Below are positions 1 to 9,014 of a stretch of 64,000 bases of DNA, in pieces. Location of the stretch: contig JACKQB010000004.1 in assembly GCA_024233115.1 (NCBI GenBank), positions 496,001-560,000 of the forward strand, written 5' to 3'. A program made the position numbers and the translations under genes. How positions within the stretch are numbered: position 1 is the first letter of the stretch; each line of letters starts with the position of its first letter. The stretch is from Akkermansiaceae bacterium. GTDB taxonomy: Bacteria; Verrucomicrobiota; Verrucomicrobiia; Verrucomicrobiales; Akkermansiaceae. Below the pieces are notes generated by a model. That model did not search any database. It worked only from the letters and a program-made list of their open reading frames with translations, and had not been told where the DNA came from.

Positions 1-2726
1 GCACGATGGAAATCCCTGAGCTCCGACAGCTCGGGGCTGCCCACGTCGCTGGCGAGGACGAGGCGCGGGTTCGCCAGCGGGTCACCAGGGCTGTAGCCGC
101 TGGTGCCGGGCAGGGTGGAAAGAAAATACCGATCCCAGAGTGCGTGGTTGGTCTCGTAGGAGATATCATAGAGGTAGGCGTCATCCGCTAGAGACGGGTT
201 GACGTTCACCTGCCGAACCCGCTTCCAATCCCTCTGGCTGTGAATCCCAATATATTGCCACTCCGAGCTGGAAAAATAGTTGGTTGTCACGTTACGTTCC
301 ACCCGTGGATCTGCCATGCCATTGCCAAAGACGTAGGTGGGGTGCCAAGGGAAAACCGACAGCGGTGCGTGCTGCAGGGAACCCAGTGAAACCAGCGGTG
401 ATTCCTCGGTGGGGATATCCAACATGGGGAAGGTCTGGCCGTTGTAGTCGGCGGGTCGACCGAAGGGGGATACGCGGTTTTTTCCCGACACGGGCACGGG
501 GTACAGGGTGGTGTCCCGCCAGTCCCAGCCGTAAGGGTCATCGAGAGTGATGCCGTGGGTGTAACGGCCGCCGGCTGCGGAGGCCCGGAAACATACCTCA
601 ACGGGACTGCGCATGTGCCAGGGGGCCCGCATGTTGTGGTTGGCAATGGTATTGTAACCGAGGTAGGGCGTGTTGTATGGGCCAGCTCGGACCGACTGGT
701 TTTCAATCGTATCGTTGAGCCACTGGACACGGTGCCCCCATTTAAAGCGATAATGCGCCGTGACGGGGTACTGGTCAATCCTGCGCAGGGGATCGGATGA
801 GCTCGGGGGAATACTGACATACCAAGGCGCGTCCGAGCCGGAGGAGCCGTCCTCTGTCTGGGATATCGTCTGCAGAGGGGCGAAGCTGCCCATGTCCGTG
901 GTGACATCGGATGCTCTGTTATTGCTGCCCTTGTGAAGAAAGAGTTGGTAGAAAAACAGCTTGTAACCAATGTAGTTATTGCCGTCACCCTGGGCATACA
1001 CCTGGTAAGCCACATCGTTTATCTTGGCGTCTGGGATTAGGACCGTTGTGGGTGGCTTGAGGTAGAAGTTGCCTTGGAAGGGTGCCGGTTGACTGCAGGA
1101 GAGTTGGAAGTTGTCGAGATTGTTCGACAAAGCGCTGTATGGGTCCCCCCAGAACCGGTTCCCGTATGGTGAGTTTCCAGCATCCGCAGTGAACAGGAGA
1201 GCCTCGCCGGGCTCGAAGGCGGTCGATTGGATGGAAAAACTAGGACGCGGCGGCGGGTTGGTTGAATTGAACCCCTGTTGGTATGGATTCATATAACCGA
1301 TATTCCTTGAGGGCTCTCCCGGTATCAACAGGCGGACCTGAAAGGTGTGCGGCATACTGATATTCACGGCATACTTGGCAGCCTCGATTTTGATATTATA
1401 CGGGTTCCATAACACCACACGGGGGAAGTAGTGGATATTGATCCGGTATGTGCCTATCCCTCCACTGGAGGCACCTATCTTTTACAGTGACGCGCCGTAC
1501 GAAATGCCCGCGTCGATCATGATCGGGTGAATGGCGGGGGTGTCTTGCTTGGCAAGGTTGATTGCGTTGCAGGGGTAGTTGAAGTTCGTGTTCCACCCCC
1601 AGGTAAAGCCTCCGTTGATACCTTTCGGGGCCATGGGCGTTATCCCGCGCGAGGCGGTGGAGCCGGTCACGGCGGTGGCCCATTTTTGGATCAAACCGAA
1701 CTTGGGGGAAATATCCTTGAGGTTGGTGGCATCCAGGATCGGGGTATCAGCTGTCAGCCCCTTATGGGTCAGCAGGTCGGGTGCGCTTCCCTGATTGATA
1801 AAGGAGGTCAAATCCTTGCGCAGCCCGCCATTCTGCGTGTCCACGAGCAGTGAGCGGGATGAAAAAGTGAAGTCGTGGAAGTACTTGCGCCGTGCCGTTT
1901 GGGCAGCCGCAACCGGCATCAGACCGGAGAGGTCCGCGTTGCTGCGGGTAATGAGCTTGGGAATGGTTTCAGCATCGAGCGTTTCGTAGCCACCGTATTC
2001 GGAGACAATACTCGGACTGTTCTGGGCGGGTATGTTAGAGTTCACCAGGTTGGCGGCATCAGGCTCCGCGAGATCAAAGCGGGATTTGAGGTTTTCATCG
2101 CCCACCCACCAGGCCAGGTTGCCGGCGTGGTTGCCGTTGCGGATCACATTGATCTTGCCGGCGTGGACTTGTTCGGTCGTCTGCGCCACGGAATTGTCGC
2201 CAACGAGGGTGATACGCTGGTTACTGGCAAGGGGAAGTGTGGGGTCCACCGTGGATGCTGCCCCGGGATGGCTGACCAGCCAGTCGAGCACCTCGGCTTC
2301 AGGCTGGTAGGTGCCATCGGCCCGCCTGTCTTTCAAGGAACTTGCAAATGAGCCTGTGGTTTCCTTGCTGCGGTAGATCAATGGTTGGGAAATTGCCACG
2401 GACTCCGCCTTTAACCCGTCGGTCCGCCATACCCCGAGCCAGTGTCTGTTAGCCAGAGTGGTGGCTCCGTCAGGGTCCTCCAGGATAGATGCCTCAGCTG
2501 TGACCCGTCGGTCTGCGCCCGCGTGTTTTTGCAATTCACCGATGGCGAGCATCAGTGCCATACGTGCGTTGGCTCGCGCGATGGCTTGTTGGTCGTCACC
2601 ACCAGACGAGCGCGCTTCGATAGCCGACAGGGTGAGCATCGCCAAGGCGATCATCACCAGAAGCACCATCACGGAGATGGTGGCGATCAACGCAAAGCCT
2701 CGTGCAGATTTGTGGGAGTTAATCAT
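1..2726 (-). pseudogene. Verru_Chthon cassette protein A-like giant prepilin protein, interrupted by an in-frame TAA, runs off left edge
   Basis: Start chosen at 2726 (MINSHKSARGFALIA), which puts a class III/type IV prepilin-like leader (RGFALIATISVMVLLVMIA) at the N-terminus; a longer upstream extension to 2918 has no family likeness. The protein then resembles the intact paralogue at 16.1-19.9 kb (ARMALMLAIGELQK against ARMALMIAIGELQK). Codon 415 is TAA at 1482-1484. I checked the same frame codon by codon from 1481 to position 3 and found no other stop; it reads on into a family-like stretch (YRINIHYFPRVVLWNPYNI). So this is one gene with a nonsense codon, not two genes and not a frameshift. 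Likely role, by family, is a surface or pseudopilus-like protein; function unknown. Whether it is a true pseudogene, a sequencing error or read-through cannot be told here. Confidence 0.75.
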
Positions 2727-2881
2727 GGTGCCTGAAATGAAAACGGTAGATGCAATGTATCTACTAGATACGCAACTACCATAATTGCTTTTGAAACCTG
2801 CGCAAGCTAAAAATATACACGGTGGTTTCCCGGGGGGGCCGACAAGCGGGTATACTATATATGTCGGCCAGGGGGCAATCC

Positions 2882-2896
2882 TGACATTATTTGTCA
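2882..2896. promoter_or_regulatory. Operator-like dyad TGACA-N5-TGTCA
   Basis: A perfect 5-5-5 inverted repeat lies between the end of the sigma-54-type regulator gene (2920) and the start of the Verru_Chthon A gene (2726). No T-run follows it in the direction of transcription, so it is not a good terminator. It could be a binding site upstream of the minus-strand gene; this is inference only. Confidence 0.25.
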
Positions 2897-2919
2897 AAAA
2901 AATGGGCTGGCCCAGCACC

Positions 2920-4230
2920 TCACGCCTCTTCGAGCTTGGCGAGTCGGTCGGTGATCCATTTGACCCGCTTCTGCCCCTTCGGCACGACGCTTAAGAGGTG
3001 TTTCAAGGCCCTGTCCGTGGCTTCGTCGTCCGCGAGGTTCGAGGAAAATGTGCGGGTGAACTCGATATCGGATGGAAGCAGGACATCGCTATTGGCCAGG
3101 GCGCAGGCGCGGGCGATGGTGTTTTCCAGCTCCCTGACGTTGCCGGGCCAGCTGTGGTTCTTGAGGTGGTCCATGGCCTCGGCGCTGAGCCGGAGTGGCG
3201 GGATGCCGTTGCGTTTGACGGTGAGGCGCAGGAAATAATCGGCTAACAGCGGGATGTCATCGGTCCGTGCCCGCAATGGCGGCAAATGAATCTCGACAAC
3301 GTTGAGCCGGTAAAACAGATCCTCGCGGAAATTTCCCTTCGCTACCTCTTCGGACAGGTTTTTGTTAGTGGCGGCGACGATCCGGACATCGGATTTCTGC
3401 AAGTCCTGCCCGCCGACGCGGGTGAAGGTGCCGTCCTGGAGCACGCGCAGCAGCTTGACCTGGACGGGTGTGGGCATGTCGCCTATTTCATCGAGAAAGA
3501 GGGTGCCGCCGTCGCATTGCTCAAAGAGTCCGGCGCGCCGGTTGATGGCGCCGGTGAAGGCACCTTTTTCGTGACCGAAGAGTTCGCTCTCCAGCAGGTT
3601 TTCGGGGATGGCGCCGCAGTTGATGGCGATGACCTTGTTTTTGGCCCGGGGTGAGTATTCGTGCACCGCGTTGGCAACGAGCTCCTTTCCTGTGCCGCTC
3701 TCACCCGAGACCAGCACCGGGGCATCCGTGCGTGCGACGCGGCCGACAATTTTAAAGACGTCCTGCAGGGCGCGCGAGTTACCGATGATCTTGACCTTGC
3801 CATCGGCATTGGGTGCCGAGGTGTTGGTCGCTCCCGCCGTCCGGCGTTGTTCGAGGGCTTGCAACGCGCTTTCAACGACGGGCCGCAACTCGAAGGTGAG
3901 GGATTCCTTTTTCAGGATATCCAGCGCCCCCTGCTGGGTGGCTTCAATCACCTGGGCGGTGGTGGGAAAACCGTCCGTCAGGATGACCAGCACGCCAGGG
4001 TGGGCGGCGCGGATCCGGCGCAGCAGCACCAGGCCATCGAAGGGTTGTAACGACAGGTCGGCGATGACCAGGTCCACGGCGGTGGTGTCACAAACCTTGG
4101 CCGCCTTTTCCGCATGGTCGCAGCGCAGAATACGCAGGCCCCTGGCAGCAAGGTGCTTGGTCGCCCATTCCAGATAATCAATATCGGAATCGACCAGAAG
4201 AATCGTTTGGTCTGCGGTGTTGGTAGGCAC
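2920..4230 (-). CDS. Sigma-54-type response regulator with AAA+ domain, no visible DNA-binding domain
   Basis: About 436 residues from a GTG at 4230, chosen because it places the receiver domain a few residues in; TTG 4260 and ATG 4311 also fit and no Shine-Dalgarno decides. Receiver domain: acidic pocket VDSD (about 13-16) and phospho-acceptor Asp58 in IADLS. Central AAA+ domain: Walker A GESGTGK (176-182), the sigma-54 contact loop GAFTGA (223-228), Walker B FLDEIGD (245-251). By family it activates sigma-54 RNA polymerase on phosphorylation by a partner kinase, which is not in the window. After the AAA+ lid only about 35 residues remain (ending KWITDRLAKLEEA) with no recognisable Fis-type helix-turn-helix, so it may act from solution. 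It follows uppS by 16 bases. Confidence 0.85.
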   Translation of the reverse strand: MPTNTADQTILLVDSDIDYLEWATKHLAARGLRILRCDHAEKAAKVCDTTAVDLVIADLSLQPFDGLVLLRRIRAAHPGVLVILTDGFPTTAQVIEATQQGALDILKKESLTFELRPVVESALQALEQRRTAGATNTSAPNADGKVKIIGNSRALQDVFKIVGRVARTDAPVLVSGESGTGKELVANAVHEYSPRAKNKVIAINCGAIPENLLESELFGHEKGAFTGAINRRAGLFEQCDGGTLFLDEIGDMPTPVQVKLLRVLQDGTFTRVGGQDLQKSDVRIVAATNKNLSEEVAKGNFREDLFYRLNVVEIHLPPLRARTDDIPLLADYFLRLTVKRNGIPPLRLSAEAMDHLKNHSWPGNVRELENTIARACALANSDVLLPSDIEFTRTFSSNLADDEATDRALKHLLSVVPKGQKRVKWITDRLAKLEEA

Positions 4231-4246
4231 GGGGAAATGGATGATG

Positions 4247-4957
4247 TCAGACCGTGCCAAAGCGTCGATGACGCCGGGCGTATTCCTCGACGGCTTCACG
4301 CAGATCGGCATTACGGAAATCGGGCCAGTTTTTCTGACTGATGACAATTTCCGCATAAGATATCTGCCAGAGAAGGAAGTTAGAGATACGGAGTTCTCCG
4401 GACGTGCGGATGAGAAGGTCAGGGTCTGGGAATTCGGAGGTATAGAGATGCTTGGCGAAAAGCTCTTTGGTGATATCGGCAGGATCAATCTCGCCCTTGG
4501 CGGCCTTGGTGGCAAGGGTCCGCGCGGCATGGGTGATTTCCTCCCGCGAGCCATAGGAAAGCGCCAGGATCAGGTTGAGGCCGGTGTTGTTTTTGGTGTG
4601 CTCGATGGCGTTTTCAATCTGCTTGCGGCACTTGGCGGGCAGCTTGTCGTGTCGGCCGATGGTGTGGAAGCGGACATTCTGTTTGAGTAACTCGGGAAGC
4701 TTTTCGCGTAGAAACCGCTCCAAGAGCTTCATCAGCGCATCGACCTCCTTTTTGGGTCGACTCCAGTTTTCTGAGGAAAAGGCGTACAGGGTCAGGTAAT
4801 CGACGCCGAGCTGACGGCAGGTTTCCACGGCTTCACGGACGGCTTCCGCGCCTGCGCGATGACCCTCGGCCCGGGGAAGACCCCGCGCGTTTGCCCAGCG
4901 TCCATTGCCATCCATGATGATGGCAATATGACTTGGTCTGTCATTGGTAGCTTGCAT
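4247..4957 (-). CDS. uppS: Isoprenyl (undecaprenyl) diphosphate synthase
   Basis: 236 residues, the usual length. Cis-prenyltransferase that elongates farnesyl diphosphate with isopentenyl diphosphate to make the C55 lipid carrier for peptidoglycan and surface polysaccharide; cytoplasmic, membrane-associated. Seen: HIAIIMDGNGRWA at 10-22 with the catalytic Asp16, YAFSSENW, and the C-terminal RTSGELRISNFLLWQ motif near residue 190 that binds Mg2+ and substrate. The ATG at 4957 gives the canonical N-terminus. A sigma-54-type regulator lies immediately downstream; cdsA and dxr, frequent partners, are not adjacent, though rseP is 1.6 kb away. Confidence 0.95.
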   Translation of the reverse strand: MQATNDRPSHIAIIMDGNGRWANARGLPRAEGHRAGAEAVREAVETCRQLGVDYLTLYAFSSENWSRPKKEVDALMKLLERFLREKLPELLKQNVRFHTIGRHDKLPAKCRKQIENAIEHTKNNTGLNLILALSYGSREEITHAARTLATKAAKGEIDPADITKELFAKHLYTSEFPDPDLLIRTSGELRISNFLLWQISYAEIVISQKNWPDFRNADLREAVEEYARRHRRFGTV

Positions 4958-5036
4958 GCCTGAGATAAATTACAGCGACATTCTGTAGCCACTTTGGCGA
5001 GGGTGCAAGTCCAGAGGGTGGCAGCGATTTGATTTG

Positions 5037-5594
5037 TCAGGAAAAAATTCTGCGCCGTTTCGGTGGTTTGATCATCGAGGCAATGATCAGTCCGGCAATG
5101 GTCCATGCGATCAACGGGTCGAGCACCTGGGCAAGGGTATGGGTATCAGGGAGTTCAAACCAGTTCCAGGTCGGCAGGGCTACGGTGGTACCGGCAAACA
5201 GGCCCATGGCCGGTCCGACGCTGGCCCGGGAGATGTAGCGGGTGGCGCGTATCCTATGAATGGCGATTGTGATAATCAACGCCCCTGCGAGCTGGATGCA
5301 GAACGAGCCGATCAGGGCCGTGGTTTCACTCCAAGGGGCGGCCAGCTTACCCGGCCGAACGACGGCATAGACAAAGGGGCCGTCGGTGATGGCTTTGGGG
5401 TCGGGTTTGCCATCCACCTGTTTGGGCAGGACATAGAGGCCGTGGGCGGGCGCGTTTTCCGTGATCACTTTGGCGACGGCGGCATCGTCCTTGAAGTCAG
5501 CCATCTGGTGCCAGGGCAGTAAAACCCAGGAAACAAAACCCCAGGCAAAGGCAGCAACGGCGCCGGCGAGTGTAGCGGTGAGAATACGTTTCAT
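5037..5594 (-). CDS. Conserved membrane protein of unknown function
   Basis: 185 residues from ATG 5594 (MKRILTATLAGAVAA); the upstream ATG at 5621 lies in a repeat-like intergenic sequence and is less likely. Four hydrophobic segments are visible: the N-terminal one containing WGFVSWVLLPWH, one near 85-105 (IGSFCIQLAGALIITIAI), one near 120-135 and one near the C-terminus (AWTIAGLIIASMI). Between the first two is an extracytoplasmic-looking loop of about 60 residues with GLYVLP. The C-terminus is strongly basic (KPPKRRR). I do not recognise the family well enough to give a function. Confidence 0.7.
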   Translation of the reverse strand: MKRILTATLAGAVAAFAWGFVSWVLLPWHQMADFKDDAAVAKVITENAPAHGLYVLPKQVDGKPDPKAITDGPFVYAVVRPGKLAAPWSETTALIGSFCIQLAGALIITIAIHRIRATRYISRASVGPAMGLFAGTTVALPTWNWFELPDTHTLAQVLDPLIAWTIAGLIIASMIKPPKRRRIFS

Positions 5595-5616
5595 TGGTTT
5601 AATTCCACTCTGTCGC

Positions 5617-5644
5617 TTCAAGTTTGAAGTTTCAAGTTTGAAGT
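5617..5644. repeat. Tandem TTCAAGTTTGAAG-type intergenic repeat
   Basis: Two back-to-back copies of a 13-14 base unit (TTCAAGTTTGAAG, TTCAAGTTTGAAG) sit in the 70-base gap between the divergent membrane protein gene and trmL. Related AGTTTGAAACTT-type text recurs at 58025-58076, 58733-58763 and 62937-62971, always outside or at the very edge of genes. Confidence 0.5.
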
Positions 5645-5665
5645 GAATGGGTTATGCCATGGGCC

Positions 5666-6121
5666 ATGCTCAACGTTGTTCTGGTGGCTCCTGAAATCCC
5701 GCATAATACCGGGGCGGCGGGACGTCTGTGCCTGGCCACGGGCACCAGGCTGCATCTGGTCAAACCTCTCGGGTTTTCGCTCGACGACCGGCAGGTCAAA
5801 CGGGTTGGGCTCGACTACTGGAAGGATGTCGATGTGGTGGTGTGGGAAAACTGGGCCGCGTTTACCGACTCGGTGGAGGCAGGCGCCGGGGTCTATTTCC
5901 TGACCACCAAAACCACCCAGCCGCACTGGCAGGTGAGGTTTGAGGACGGCGACTACCTTGTATTTGGTTCGGAAACCAAGGGGCTGCCGGAGAGTCTGTT
6001 AGCACGGCATCCCGACCAGTGTCTGACCATCCCGATGAAACAAGGCTCGACTCGAAGCTTGAACCTATCCACATCCGTCGGCATCGTGCTTTATGAAGCT
6101 GTTAGGCAGCTGGCGGTGTGA
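5666..6121 (+). CDS. trmL: tRNA (cytidine/uridine-34-2'-O)-methyltransferase
   Basis: 151 residues from ATG 5666 (MLNVVLVAPEIPHNTG), chosen over ATG 5654 because it matches the family N-terminus exactly. SPOUT-class enzyme that 2'-O-methylates the wobble nucleotide of tRNA-Leu isoacceptors using S-adenosylmethionine; acts as a dimer in the cytoplasm. Seen: NTGAAGRLC, LDYWKDVDV, FGSETKGLP and the knot-forming STRSLNLSTSVGI near the C-terminus, which binds the cofactor. Its end is 8 bases from the converging end of rseP. Confidence 0.93.
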   Translation: MLNVVLVAPEIPHNTGAAGRLCLATGTRLHLVKPLGFSLDDRQVKRVGLDYWKDVDVVVWENWAAFTDSVEAGAGVYFLTTKTTQPHWQVRFEDGDYLVFGSETKGLPESLLARHPDQCLTIPMKQGSTRSLNLSTSVGIVLYEAVRQLAV

Positions 6122-6128
6122 TGCCCAG

Positions 6129-7550
6129 TTAATCGCCTGGCGCAACCATTTTTTCAAACACAGGCTTCTTGGAAGCCTCATCGCTACCGAAAAACGAGCC
6201 GACGTCCTTGGAGGTGATAAAGATGAACAGGCCGAAGATCATCAGCACAAAAGCCGTCTGGACGAACTCCAGGACCCTCGGTTGCACAGGGCGGCGGGCG
6301 ATGATTTCCAGGATGGAAAGCGTGATATGTCCACCGTCGAGGACCGGGAACGGCAGCATGTTGAGGATGGCGAGGTTGATGTTGAACAGCACGGTAAAGC
6401 TGAGGGCGAGCTTCCAGCCATCCGGAGAGGTCAACATCTGGTAATAGCCTTTGCCGATCCCAATGGGGCCGGCGAGGTGTTGGACGCCGACATCCGAATC
6501 ACTTGAAATCACCTTGGTGATGGTGGTGTACATGATACCCGCGCTGTGTTTGATCTGCTCGGTCGGCGTGGGGTATTCGATGGTGGATGTCACCAGGGTG
6601 GGGTCGGGGCCGGGGAGGATACCAAAGCTCGCTTTGGCATCTTTCGGCGACACCGGTTGGCGGGCGGTGAGGGTAAAGGTCATCTCCTTGCCCTTTCTCA
6701 GAACGACAACTGTGGTGGGCTCCCCCGAGAGTTCGGCATCGACGACGTGCTGGTAGGTGAGGGCTTTTTTGCCGTTGACGGTTAGAATCTCATCCTCCTT
6801 CTGGATGCCGGCCTCGGCGGCGGGGCTGTTTTCTATGACCTCGCCGACGAGTGTGCGGAAGCCCATCATGATGCCAACCTGGCGCATCGCACGCCGCTCC
6901 CACCACTTGGTGGGCGGGATGTGGTAACCTGATTTGACAACGATAGGCTCCGGGGAGCCTGCGCGCTCGACGGTGAACTCGATGGTTTTCCCCTCGCTGA
7001 GCATGATGTTTTCACTGACGCCGGTATCGGTGTCACCACGCCAGCGGTCGACGGGGACGCCGTTGACCGCGATGATTTTGTCACCCTCCTGGAAGGCGGG
7101 TTTTGCCTCGGCGGCGGGTTTGTCTTTATCGATATAACCCACCGTGGTGCTGTTGAGCTTGTAGCTGGGCTTGCCAACCCCCCAGACCGCAAAAGCGGTG
7201 AGGACGGCGAGCAGAAAGGAGAACAGCGGGCCGGCGAAGGCGACGATGATCTTATCGATGGGTTTCGCCGGGGGCAGCGGCTTGTCGGTCATGTTGTCGC
7301 CCTCGATTTTTTCCATGGTGACCATCTGGGGCAGGGCGACAAAGCCGCCGAACGGGATCCAGCCGAGGCCGTATTGCACCCCGTTGTAGGTTTTTTTCCA
7401 GATCGGCTTGCCGAACCAGATTTGGAAACGTTCCACCTCGAGCCCCCTCCAGCGGGCGGCGAGGAAGTGTCCGAGTTCGTGAACAAAGATGATGACGTTG
7501 AAAATAACGATGACAACGAAGATAACAAAGAGGGGCATTAAAAAAGACAT
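6129..7550 (-). CDS. rseP: Site-2 intramembrane metalloprotease, RseP/RasP family
   Basis: 473 residues from ATG 7550 (MSFLMPLFVIFVV), which starts directly in the first membrane helix; the 75-codon upstream extension looks non-coding. Zinc site HELGH at 24-28 in the first helix and the second metal motif NMLPFPVLDGGH near residue 405 are intact. Two PDZ domains lie between (around 130-190, GDKIIAVNG, and 215-280, DEILTVNGKK). By family it cleaves membrane-bound anti-sigma factors and signal-peptide remnants in envelope stress signalling. The second PDZ stretch is followed by a periplasmic linker and two further helices. Converges with trmL. Confidence 0.93.
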   Translation of the reverse strand: MSFLMPLFVIFVVIVIFNVIIFVHELGHFLAARWRGLEVERFQIWFGKPIWKKTYNGVQYGLGWIPFGGFVALPQMVTMEKIEGDNMTDKPLPPAKPIDKIIVAFAGPLFSFLLAVLTAFAVWGVGKPSYKLNSTTVGYIDKDKPAAEAKPAFQEGDKIIAVNGVPVDRWRGDTDTGVSENIMLSEGKTIEFTVERAGSPEPIVVKSGYHIPPTKWWERRAMRQVGIMMGFRTLVGEVIENSPAAEAGIQKEDEILTVNGKKALTYQHVVDAELSGEPTTVVVLRKGKEMTFTLTARQPVSPKDAKASFGILPGPDPTLVTSTIEYPTPTEQIKHSAGIMYTTITKVISSDSDVGVQHLAGPIGIGKGYYQMLTSPDGWKLALSFTVLFNINLAILNMLPFPVLDGGHITLSILEIIARRPVQPRVLEFVQTAFVLMIFGLFIFITSKDVGSFFGSDEASKKPVFEKMVAPGD

Positions 7551-7717
7551 GTCTCGGTAGGTAGGGGTAAGGGTGGCTGCGGGGGTGGCTGTGCGTGTTC
7601 TTAGAGTGGTGGGCAATGTAATGGAAAACCAGCCACTGGCAAGCTCGGGATTGTTGATCCGCCGGATGGCAGAATTCCGGGTTGCAAAATCGGCCGGATG
7701 GGTTAATCGACCTGTGT

Positions 7718-7909
7718 ATGAAAAAAACCTTCTATTTGATTCCTCTGGCCGCCGGAACTCTTGCAATGAGCTCATGCAACACCTTTATCGGTATGGGTAA
7801 GGACATCCAGAGCCTCGGTTCGGGTATGCAGAACACAGCTTACAAGAAGTCCGCCACGGCACCACCACCGGTGCAGGAAGCGGTCCCGGCACCGCAGCCG
7901 GCCCAGTAG
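7718..7909 (+). CDS. Entericidin-like small lipoprotein
   Basis: 63 residues from ATG 7718 (MKKTFYLIPLAAGTLAMSSC). A signal peptide ends in a lipobox with Cys20, followed by NTFIGMGKDIQSLGSGMQN, the pattern of EcnA/EcnB-family lipoproteins. The tail is Ala/Pro/Gln-rich (PPPVQEAVPAPQPAQ), longer than in enteric entericidins. Predicted small membrane-anchored lipoprotein; role in this lineage unknown. Single gene, divergent from rseP and convergent with the lipoprotein gene at 7928-9010. Confidence 0.75.
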   Translation: MKKTFYLIPLAAGTLAMSSCNTFIGMGKDIQSLGSGMQNTAYKKSATAPPPVQEAVPAPQPAQ

Positions 7910-7927
7910 TTTCCGGACCGTCTGGCA

Positions 7928-9010
7928 TTATGGCCGCTCGATGACCTGCAATCCGGCAAGGCGGAATTGTTTGACTTTTCCAAATGCCGGAGGTGCGTAC
8001 TCGAAATAGAGGCTCGCTGCGGTCAGGTTGGCAAAATAGACGTACTGCCCGGGCTTGCCGGTGTTGGAGCACAGCAGCTTTCTATCGTCGTACTGCTGCC
8101 GGGTGTACGACCGGACTTGTCCGGGATACGCATTTCCGCCCACCTTCACGGCACTTGCCAGGTCGGAGGCAATCAGGGATTTTTTCTCCGCGGACTCCCA
8201 CAGGTCAACCCGGCTGACCGGCTGCTGGGCACCGTCCTGCTGGAGCTCGTCAAGGGCGTATTCGAGGTAGATGACGAGGTCGTAGCGGCGGAAGCCGGCC
8301 TGATCAAGGCCCTTGAGGGTGAACGCCACATCCTCACCCTCCAGACAACTGCTCATCAGCAGCAGGGTGCCCGGCGCATCGGCTTGGGGGTTGTTCCTGT
8401 CGTTGGTGAGTTCGTTGGCCTGCCAGCTCAGCTCCAGTCCGGCTGCGGGTTGGCCGCTGGCCAGGTGCAGGTTGGTGGCGCTGCCCTTGAGTGTGTCGTC
8501 CTGCGGGGCGCGTGTCTGGGAGTGGCTGAGGTTGTTCCACTGCGCCTGCTGCAGCGCCGGCACCCCGGCTTGGCGGTCCCGTGGAATGGCATAGCTGCCG
8601 TCGGTGTAGAAATTCACCCCCAGCTGCTTGAGACTCGGGTCGATGGGTGCGATTGAGGCGGGAAACGGGTTGCGCGTCAGCCCCAGTGACCGGAGGGCGG
8701 GGGTGTAGACTTCCCGGACGTAGCCTTCATATCGGTATTTGAAAACCTTGAGGTTCTTCTCGACCTCGGGAGCCGATTGTTTGGCACCGTAATCCCGGGC
8801 CGAGCCCTGAAGCCGGGCGAGGTAGAGCTCCTTGTCGCGGCGCAGGCGATCGCGCCGCGCCTTCCTGTCGTTTTCCTGGTCCTCGGCCTTGAGCGGCGGC
8901 TTGGCTTGCGCGGAATCGTCACCCGCAGAGTCGTCATTTTTTCCACATCCTGATAGAAACGACAGGACAAGGGCGGCGACCAGCCAGTTTGAGAAGAGAT
9001 ACAATCGCAT
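7928..9010 (-). CDS. Lipoprotein of the ExbB-ExbD cassette
   Basis: 360 residues with a lipoprotein signal (LVLSFLSGC, lipidated Cys22), then an Asp/Gln-rich linker and a charged helical stretch (DRKARRDRLRRDKELYLARLQG). The rest is beta-rich and lectin-like in character (for example LELSWQANELTN and RYDLVIYLEYALDELQQD), with no domain I can name. It starts 4 bases after the stop of the coiled-coil gene at 9015, the last member of a five-gene minus-strand run from the ExbB homologue. Context suggests an outer-membrane or periplasmic partner of that complex. Function is inferred from position only. Confidence 0.7.
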   Translation of the reverse strand: MRLYLFSNWLVAALVLSFLSGCGKNDDSAGDDSAQAKPPLKAEDQENDRKARRDRLRRDKELYLARLQGSARDYGAKQSAPEVEKNLKVFKYRYEGYVREVYTPALRSLGLTRNPFPASIAPIDPSLKQLGVNFYTDGSYAIPRDRQAGVPALQQAQWNNLSHSQTRAPQDDTLKGSATNLHLASGQPAAGLELSWQANELTNDRNNPQADAPGTLLLMSSCLEGEDVAFTLKGLDQAGFRRYDLVIYLEYALDELQQDGAQQPVSRVDLWESAEKKSLIASDLASAVKVGGNAYPGQVRSYTRQQYDDRKLLCSNTGKPGQYVYFANLTAASLYFEYAPPAFGKVKQFRLAGLQVIERP

Positions 9011-9014
9011 GGAA

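Noticed and set aside
287..1015. 242-codon minus-strand reading frame
   Set aside because: It is in another frame of the Verru_Chthon A gene, whose continuing frame I verified; its composition is that of a shadow ORF.
1396..1683. Possible frameshift at the Verru_Chthon A break
   Set aside because: The downstream family-like sequence is in the same frame as the upstream part, so the lesion is a nonsense codon, not a frameshift.
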